From: Rhabdophis nuchalis
Lineage: Eukaryota; Chordata; Lepidosauria; Squamata; Natricidae
Assembly (NCBI GenBank): GCA_039707465.1
Contig: CM077643.1
Span: 66,776,605-66,840,604, forward strand
DNA length: 64,000 bases
Reading direction: 5' to 3'
Below the pieces are notes generated by a model. That model had not been told where the DNA came from and did not search any database. It saw only the letters and a list, made by a program, of their open reading frames with translations. How positions within the stretch are numbered: the stretch's first letter is position 1; each line of letters starts with the position of its first letter. The position numbers were made by a program, and so were the translations under genes. This document shows, in pieces, positions 56,345-64,000 of the stretch.

Positions 56345-57367
56345 CTATTTATTTATTTTTATTTTATTTTTTGTATTTCTATACCGCCCTCTCTCCCTGA
56401 CGGGACTCAGGGCGGTGTACAGGGATAATAAAAAAATAATAATAATAAATACAATCAAAATAATTAAAAATGAATTAAATCGAATTTTGTAAACCCGTGC
56501 TAAAAGACATAATTAAAACCCAGACTAAGATCAGCCATAACAGCTATGCCAGGCCGGCCGCAAGAAAGAAGTATGTTTTTAATGCCCGACGAAAGAGGCG
56601 AAGGTCCGTGATTGTACGGAGGTTGGGGGGGCAGGTCATTCCAGAGGGTAGGGCCTGCCACAGAGAAGGCTCTTCCCCTGGGAGTCGCCAGCTGGCACTG
56701 TCCGGCGGATGGCACCCTAAGGAAGCCCTCCCTGTGGGAGCGGACAGGTCGACTGGAGGTGTGTGGTAGGAGGTGGTCCTGCAAGCAATCAGGTCCCATG
56801 CCATGGAGCGCTTTGAAGATGGTCACTAGTACCTTGAAGTGCACCCGGAAGGCCACAGGCAGCCAGTGCAGTTCACGCAGGAGAGGTGTTACATGGGAGT
56901 ATCTTGAGGCTCCCAGAATCCCCCACGCAGCCGCATTCTGTACTAACTGGAGCCTCCGGGTGCATCTCAAGGGCAGTCCCATGTAGAGAGTGTTACAGTA
57001 GTCCAGGTGAGAGATGACGAGGGCTTGAGTGACCGTGCGTAGGGCATCACGATCCAGAAAGGGGCGCAACTGGCATATCAGGTGAACCTGATAAAAAGCC
57101 CCCCTGGCTACGGCTGTCAAATGGTCATCCAAAAACACCCGAGAGTCCAGGAGGATGCCCAAGTTGCGGGCCCTCTCTGCGGGAGCTAATGACTCGCCCC
57201 CAATAGCCAGAGATGGAACCAACTGGCTATGTTGTGACTCCGGGAACCACAGCCACTCAGTCTTGGACCGGTTGAGTCGGAGCCTGTTCCTCCCCATCCA
57301 GACTCGCACGGCCTCCAAGCATCGGGACATCACTTCGACGGCATCGTTGGGGTGGTTAGGGGTAGAG
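56345..57367 (-). mobile_element. L2/L3-like LINE 3' part
   Basis: Minus-strand copy with (TTTA)n-like tail at 56345-56380, motif GACGGGACTCAGGGCGGTGT and ORF2 C-terminal half; it is cut at about 57367 just after the RT palm. Confidence 0.88.
56500..57333 (-). pseudogene. L3-like ORF2 C-terminal half
   Basis: 277 codons open from the segment after the YADD box: [56 protein letters not shown]. The catalytic box is just upstream and lost through truncation. Confidence 0.85.
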
Positions 57368-57435
57368 AAGTACTACTCCTTGATGTGAAAAAAACCCAAA
57401 ACAAATAAACATTTAAAAAAATCTTTGCAATAGGA

Positions 57436-58915
57436 TTTAAATAAATAAATAATAAATAATTTAATTTATAACCCGCTCTCTCTCCCCGAAGGGACTCGAG
57501 GCGGGGCACAGGGAAATTAAAAATACATATAAAACCACAAACAATACAGTATTAAAAGGAATTAAACTAAACCCTGCACTAAAATCCCATGTTAAAACTA
57601 AAACAAGCCCCTAAAAAAACCCCTAAAAACAGTTAAGTTATCCCAAGCCGGCCAAGCAAAAGAAATGTGTTTTTAATTTTTGACGGAAGGAGCGGAGGTC
57701 TGTAGTTGTTCTAATATCGAGGGGAAGGTCGTTCCAGAGTGTCGGGCCCGCCACAGAGAAGGCCCTTCCCCTGGGCGTCGCCCGCTGGCACAGCCTAGTG
57801 GACGGCACCTGGAGAAGTCCCTCTCTGTGGGAGCGAATCGGCCGCAGGGATGTATGGGGCAAGATGCGATCCCGCAGATAACTAGGTCCCGTGCCATGGA
57901 GCGCTTTAAAGATGATAACCAACACCTTGAAGCGCACCCGAAAGACGACAGGCAGCCAATGCAGCTCGCGCAGGGGCGGTGTTACATGGGAAAACCTAGA
58001 AGTTCCCATAACTGCCCGCACGGCTGCATTCTGGACAAGCTGAAGTCTTTGGGTGCACCTCAAGGGGAGCCCCATGTAGAGAGCATTGCAGTAGTCCAGT
58101 CGGGATGTCACGAGAGCATGAGTGACTGTACAAAGGGCACCCCGGTCCAGTAGGGGACGCAACTGGTGGACCAGGTGAACCTGGTAAAACGCCCTCCTGG
58201 CTACGGCCGTCACTTGATCTTCCATGGACAGCCGTGCATCAAGGAGGATGCCCAAGTTGCGTGCCCCATCCACAGGGGCTAGATGTTTGCCTCCTATGGC
58301 CAGTGATGGGGTCAACTGGCTGTACCGGGATGCCAGGAACCACAGCCACTCGGTCTGGGACGGGTTGAGTCTGAGTCTGTTCCTTCCCATCCAGGCCCGC
58401 ACGGCTTCCAGGCACTGGCACATCACCTCTACGGCATCGTTGGGGTGGTTTGGGGTAGATATATACAGCTGCGTGTCGTCAGCGTAGAGGTGGTACTCTA
58501 TCCCAAAACCACGGATGATCTCGCCCAGCGGCTTCATATATGTGTTGAACAGGAGAGGCGAGAGGACCGACCCCTGAGGCACCCCACAAGTGAGGGGTCT
58601 CGAGGTCGACCTCTGCTCTCCTGCCAACACAAATTGCGATCGACCGGAGAGGTAGGAGGAGAACCACCGCAACACGGTGCCCCTCACCCCCAAGCCCTCC
58701 AGCCGATGCAATAGGATACCATGGTCGATGGTATCAAAAGCTGCTGAGAGGTCTAATAGGACCAGGATGGAGGAACAACCCCCATCTCTGGCCCTCCAGA
58801 GATCATCCACCAACGCGACCAATGCCGTCTCGGTGCTGTGCCCGGGTCGGAAGCCGGACTGGCGCAGGTCCAGATAATCAATTTCCTCCAGATGACGGGA
58901 GAACTGTTGTGCCAA
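57436..58915 (-). mobile_element. L2/L3-like LINE, long open copy
   Basis: Minus-strand copy of about 1.48 kb: tail of (AAATAAAT)n at 57436-57470 on the plus strand, 3' UTR, then an uninterrupted RT region. 5' truncated at about 58915. Confidence 0.9.
57638..58915 (-). CDS. L3-like reverse transcriptase region, open 425 codons
   Basis: An open frame from the RT fingers to the natural stop. Motifs in order: SGFRPGHSTETALVAL (residues 20-35), LDLSAAFDTIDHGILLHRL with the first catalytic Asp (55-72), [16 protein letters not shown] (111-126), [10 protein letters not shown] with the Asp pair (144-153), then the thumb and the C-terminal GRAFSVAGPTLWNDLP. The product would copy LINE RNA at a nicked target, but the endonuclease domain and the upstream part of the ORF are missing, so the frame is a 5'-truncated fragment with an accidental start. 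Lack of stops suggests a fairly recent insertion. Confidence 0.82.
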   Translation of the reverse strand: MAQQFSRHLEEIDYLDLRQSGFRPGHSTETALVALVDDLWRARDGGCSSILVLLDLSAAFDTIDHGILLHRLEGLGVRGTVLRWFSSYLSGRSQFVLAGEQRSTSRPLTCGVPQGSVLSPLLFNTYMKPLGEIIRGFGIEYHLYADDTQLYISTPNHPNDAVEVMCQCLEAVRAWMGRNRLRLNPSQTEWLWFLASRYSQLTPSLAIGGKHLAPVDGARNLGILLDARLSMEDQVTAVARRAFYQVHLVHQLRPLLDRGALCTVTHALVTSRLDYCNALYMGLPLRCTQRLQLVQNAAVRAVMGTSRFSHVTPPLRELHWLPVVFRVRFKVLVIIFKALHGTGPSYLRDRILPHTSLRPIRSHREGLLQVPSTRLCQRATPRGRAFSVAGPTLWNDLPLDIRTTTDLRSFRQKLKTHFFCLAGLG

Positions 58916-59829
58916 TTTGATGTATAATTTGATGTATAATTTGTAAATAGCTGTGTTGCCTAATATTGTTGAATGTCAAAGGAAGTGTAGCAGGCAAGGG
59001 AAGGATAAGAGGAATAGAATAGAATCTCTAAATAGAAAATGCTTTCACCTATGGCACATTTTGCAACCATCAGCCATATTCCAAATGCATACCTCTTATG
59101 CATGTTGAAACACAACTCACAATAATCCCAGCAATTATCTACCCATTGGTGATGACAGTTTCAGGGAAGATGTGCATTTTGTGCAATTAGCCACTCAACA
59201 CTTTCTGAATTCACAAACGGATTATACTGTCCCCCTGTGTTTTCCAGCCTCAGTACAGAACTACTGTTTTCTGATCTGAGTTGCTTTAAGCCCTTCCGTC
59301 AGTCCAACCAAGTAAATCAGATGAAGAAACAATGCCATGTGGGTCAGGACTTTTATTGAAACAGCTGAAGTAACAGACAAGTTTTACAAGTCTGAATGGG
59401 CTTCTCCCTCCCTTTATCTTGTGAACTAGGGAGAGGCTTGTCTCAGATATTTGTGGAAGTGGCTTTCTTAGTCTGGACTCAAACCTCTTTTATTCAACCA
59501 TTGCCCAGGTTGTGCCTGTTCCTGCTATCCTTAAAGGTCATTTCCTGTACTCTTTCTACCTTCAGAGCTGATGGTCACCAGTCCTTCAATCCCTTCTGAT
59601 AGTAATCTGAGTTCTAGTTGGTTATAGTATCTTGGATGCTTCTTCTCTATGCCCCAGTATCTGCTCTGGGCATCTTGAAATAACAGTTGCTGTGTTCTTT
59701 TCAGTCAATCTAATATTGCGTCCTTAAATCAATTAACTCAACTTTACAAGCTGATGCTTAATTCAACCCTTATTTGCCCCACTGGACCTCTTTTGGTTCA
59801 TCATCTGCCTATTGGGTACAGCATGATCC
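58916..59829. other. No recognised feature
   Basis: A 13-bp unit TTTGATGTATAAT is repeated at 58917-58942. Otherwise nothing recognised. Confidence 0.4.
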
Positions 59830-61020
59830 TTTATTTATTTTATATAAATATATATATAAATTGAGATTTATTAACCGCACCCTCTCCCCACAGGGACCCG
59901 GGGCGGTGCACAGGCATAATTAAAAACAATATACAATAATACAAACATTACTTAAAATAGAATTAAATAGAATTACCCGTGGTAAAAATATAAAATTAAA
60001 AACCCATTAAAATTTGTAGTTAAAAGACAGAGAGAACTATTCAAGGCCGGCCAGTCGAAAGAGATGGGTCTTCAATTTTACACGGAAGGAGCGGAGGTCG
60101 GTGGTCGTTCTAATATCAGGGGGAAGGTCGTTCCAGAGGGCCGGGCCCGCCACAGAGAGCGCCCTTCCCCTGGGCGTCGCCCGCTGACAAAGTCTAGTGG
60201 ACGGCACCCGGAGAAGCCCCTCTCTGTGGGAGCGAATCGGTCGTGAGGATGTGTGGGGCAGGATCCGATCTCGCAGATAGCTAGGTCCCGAGCCATGGAG
60301 CGCTTTGAAGATGATAACTAACACCTTGAAGCGCACCCGGAAGACGACAGGTAGCCAGTGCAGCTCGCGCAGGAGCGGTGTTACGTGGGCAAACCTAGAG
60401 GTGCCCATAATTGCTCGCGCGGCCGCATTCTGAACTAACTGAAGCCTCCGGGTGCACCTCAAGGGGAGCCCCATGTAGAGAGAGTTACAATAGTCCAGTC
60501 GGGATGTCACGAGGGCATGAGTGACTGTGCGAAGGGCGTCCCGATCCAATAGGGGGCGCAATTGGCGAACCAGGCGAACCTGGTAAAACGCCCTCCTGGC
60601 CACGGCTGTCACTTGCTCTTCCATAGACAGCCGGGTATCCAGGAGGACACCCAAATTGCGCGCCCCATCCACAGGGGCAAGATGTTCGCCCCCTATGGCC
60701 AGCGTTGGAGAAAGCTGGTTGAATCGGGCAGCCGGAAACCACAGCCACTCGGTCTTGGTCGGGTTGAGCCTAAGTCCGTTACTTCCCATCCAGATCCGCA
60801 CGGCTTCCAGGCACTGGCACATCACCGCTACGGCATCGTTGGGGTGGTTTGGGGTAGATATGTACAGCTGGGTGTCATCAGCGTACAGATGGTACTCTAC
60901 CCCAAAACCACGGATGATCTCACCCAGCGGCTTCATATATGCATTAAACAGGAGAGGCGAGAGGACCGACCCCTGAGGCACCCCGCATGTGAGGGGTCTC
61001 GGGGTCGACCTCTGCTCTCC
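59830..61020 (-). mobile_element. L2/L3-like LINE 3' part
   Basis: Minus-strand copy with AT-rich tail (59830-59860), GACCCGGGGCGGTGCACAGG motif, 3' UTR and open ORF2 end. It is truncated at about 61020 within the segment preceding [10 protein letters not shown]. Confidence 0.9.
60037..61020 (-). CDS. L3-like reverse transcriptase C-terminal region, open
   Basis: About 327 L3-derived codons without a stop: [30 protein letters not shown] with the catalytic Asp pair, [29 protein letters not shown] and [18 protein letters not shown]. The frame extends a further 16 codons upstream into unrelated sequence. Truncated before the RT fingers, so no functional enzyme is expected. Confidence 0.82.
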   Translation of the reverse strand, partial: GEQRSTPRPLTCGVPQGSVLSPLLFNAYMKPLGEIIRGFGVEYHLYADDTQLYISTPNHPNDAVAVMCQCLEAVRIWMGSNGLRLNPTKTEWLWFPAARFNQLSPTLAIGGEHLAPVDGARNLGVLLDTRLSMEEQVTAVARRAFYQVRLVRQLRPLLDRDALRTVTHALVTSRLDYCNSLYMGLPLRCTRRLQLVQNAAARAIMGTSRFAHVTPLLRELHWLPVVFRVRFKVLVIIFKALHGSGPSYLRDRILPHTSSRPIRSHREGLLRVPSTRLCQRATPRGRALSVAGPALWNDLPPDIRTTTDLRSFRVKLKTHLFRLAGLE

Positions 61021-61068
61021 TGCTCTCCTTTTGTCATGTTTATGTAGTGTATATTGGAGGTCTATCAT

Positions 61069-62816
<1,748 letters not shown>

Positions 62817-63943
62817 CAATACAATACAATAGCAGAGTTGGAAGGGACCTTGGAGGTGTTCTAGTCCAACCCCTTGCCTAGGCAGGAAACCCTATGCCAT
62901 TTCAGACAAATGGCTATCCAACATCTTCTTAAAGACTTCCAATGTTGGGGCATTCACAACATCTGGAGGCAAGCTGTTCCACTGATTATGGCAATTCTTC
63001 TAACTGTCAGGAAATGTCTCCTCAGTTCTAAGTTGCTCCTCTCCTTGATTAGTTTCCACCCATTGCTTCCTGTTCTACACTCAGGTGCCTTGGAGAATAG
63101 CTCTTCTCTGCATTCTTTCTAGAGTCTCCACAACTTTTCTACACCATGGCGACCAAAACTGAATGCAGTATTCCAAGTGTGGCCTTACCAAGGCATTATA
63201 AAGTGGTATTAACACTTCATGTGATCTTGACTCTATCCCTCTGTTTATGCAGCCTAGAGCTGTGTTGGTTTTTTTGGCAGCTGCTGCACACTGCTGGCTC
63301 ATATTTAAATGGTTGTCCACTAGGATTCCAAGACCCCTCTTACAGTTGTTACCATTGAGCAAGGTACCACCTATACTGTACCTGTGCATTTTGTTTTTCT
63401 TGCCTAAATGTAGAACCTTACTTTTTTCACCATTGAATTTCATTTTATTAGATACTGCCCAATGTTCAAGTTTGTCAATATCCTTCTGTATCTTAAGCCT
63501 ATCTTCTGGAGTGTTGGCTATTCCTGTCAGTTGGTGTCATCTGCAAATTTGATGACTTCCCCATTTATTCCCTCATCAAAATCATTGAAGATGTTGAAGA
63601 GTACTGGGCCTAAAACCGAGCCTTGGGGTACTCCATTGCATACTTCACTCCATGTAGATGCAGTTCCATTGAGGACTACAGGTTGAGTGTGGTTGGTCAG
63701 CCAGTTATGAATCCATCTTGTGGTGATGCTGTGTAACCCACATTCTTCTACTTTATCTAGTAGTAGGTTATGTTCTACCTCATCAAATGCCTTACTGAAG
63801 TCCAAGTAAACTATATCGACGGCATTCATCTGGTCCACTAAATTTTGTCACCTTGTCAAAGAATGCAATAAGATTAGTCTGGCATGATCTGTTTTTGACA
63901 AACCCATGTTGGATTTTGCCTATTACTTTGTTTACTTCTAGGT
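62817..63943 (-). mobile_element. CR1 LINE 3' part
   Basis: Minus-strand CR1 from the RT domain to the 3' tail (62826: AATAGCAGAGTTGGAAGGGA). Relative to 54605-55800 it lacks about 160 bp near 63100, where GGAGAATAG joins CTCTTCTCTGC. Confidence 0.9.
63081..63838 (-). pseudogene. CR1 reverse transcriptase remnant
   Basis: Two frames: 63838-63527 ([20 protein letters not shown] with the first catalytic Asp, [22 protein letters not shown]) and 63443-63081 ([47 protein letters not shown]). A frameshift just after FADDT (near 63527) inactivates it. Confidence 0.88.
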
Positions 63944-64000
63944 CAGTAGGTCTCAACCTTCTTAATGCCGTGACCCTTTAATTCAGTTCTTCATGTTGTG
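63944..64000 (+). mobile_element. SPIN-like hAT transposon left end, cut by window edge
   Basis: Starts CAGTAGGTCTCAACCTTCTT, then AATGCCGTGACCCTTTAAT, TCAGTTCTTCATGTTGTG. This closely resembles the 5' end of the SPIN hAT family (CAGTGGTTCTCAACC... TTCCTCATGTTGTGG) from memory. SPIN elements are established as horizontally transferred across tetrapods including squamates. The rest lies outside the window. Confidence 0.78.

Overview
The window looks like squamate reptile nuclear DNA, probably snake or lizard. The evidence is the mix of repeat families: CR1 LINEs with 3' ends close to an ATTCTRTT-type tail, many L2/L3-like LINE copies with [10 protein letters not shown] reverse transcriptase, BovB/RTE pieces, a Sauria-type tRNA SINE with an ACCTTT-like end, other tRNA SINEs, palindromic hAT MITEs, a SPIN-type hAT end, Penelope-like termini with hammerhead motifs, and long simple repeats. 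I recognise no host protein-coding exon, RNA gene, CRISPR array or bacterial-type operon. All coding potential that I can name belongs to transposable elements, so this is most simply intergenic or intronic sequence.

Layout. 1-6 kb: low-complexity and unique DNA with hAT and Tc1/mariner-type MITEs, one tRNA SINE and one L3-like fragment. 6.6-9.4 kb: a dense block of Penelope-like (PLE) ends embedded in (TA)n, including a 229-bp almost perfect inverted repeat with a hammerhead-like core in each arm, plus a hAT-type MITE with a long polypyrimidine tract and a GC-rich stretch. 11.8-13.8 kb: a complete 2.0-kb L1-type element that carries only ORF1 (half-L1, HAL1-like), with an 18-bp target duplication. 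13.8-18.5 kb: an L3-like fragment, a broken Ty1/copia element (gag and integrase remnants, one LTR, an initiator-Met-like primer site) and a CR1 tail. 20.5-24.0 kb: a BovB fragment split by a very young Ty3/gypsy element with identical 299-bp LTRs and an in-frame gag-integrase fusion ORF. 28.1-30.4 kb: a 2.3-kb non-coding hAT-type element with an 8-bp target duplication. 32.9-36.9 kb: a CR1 copy interrupted by another LINE end, then a copia LTR interrupted by a hAT MITE. 39.5-45 kb: MITEs and SINEs. 46.5-49.7 kb: a truncated HAL1-like copy with a full-length reverse-strand HAL1-like copy inserted in its ORF1. 51-61 kb: a cluster of LINE copies, mostly L3-like on the minus strand, two with long open RT frames. 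61.1-61.35 kb: a compound (CTGC)n-(TATC)n microsatellite. 62.8-64 kb: a CR1 copy followed by the first 57 bp of a SPIN-like hAT element at the window edge.

The elements do not form a pathway. They form a record of insertion order: BovB before gypsy, truncated HAL1 before full-length HAL1, copia LTR before hAT MITE, CR1 before the R4-like LINE end. The most interesting items are the ORF1-only L1 family, the internally deleted but recently moved gypsy element, and the PLE-like inverted repeats with paired hammerhead motifs.
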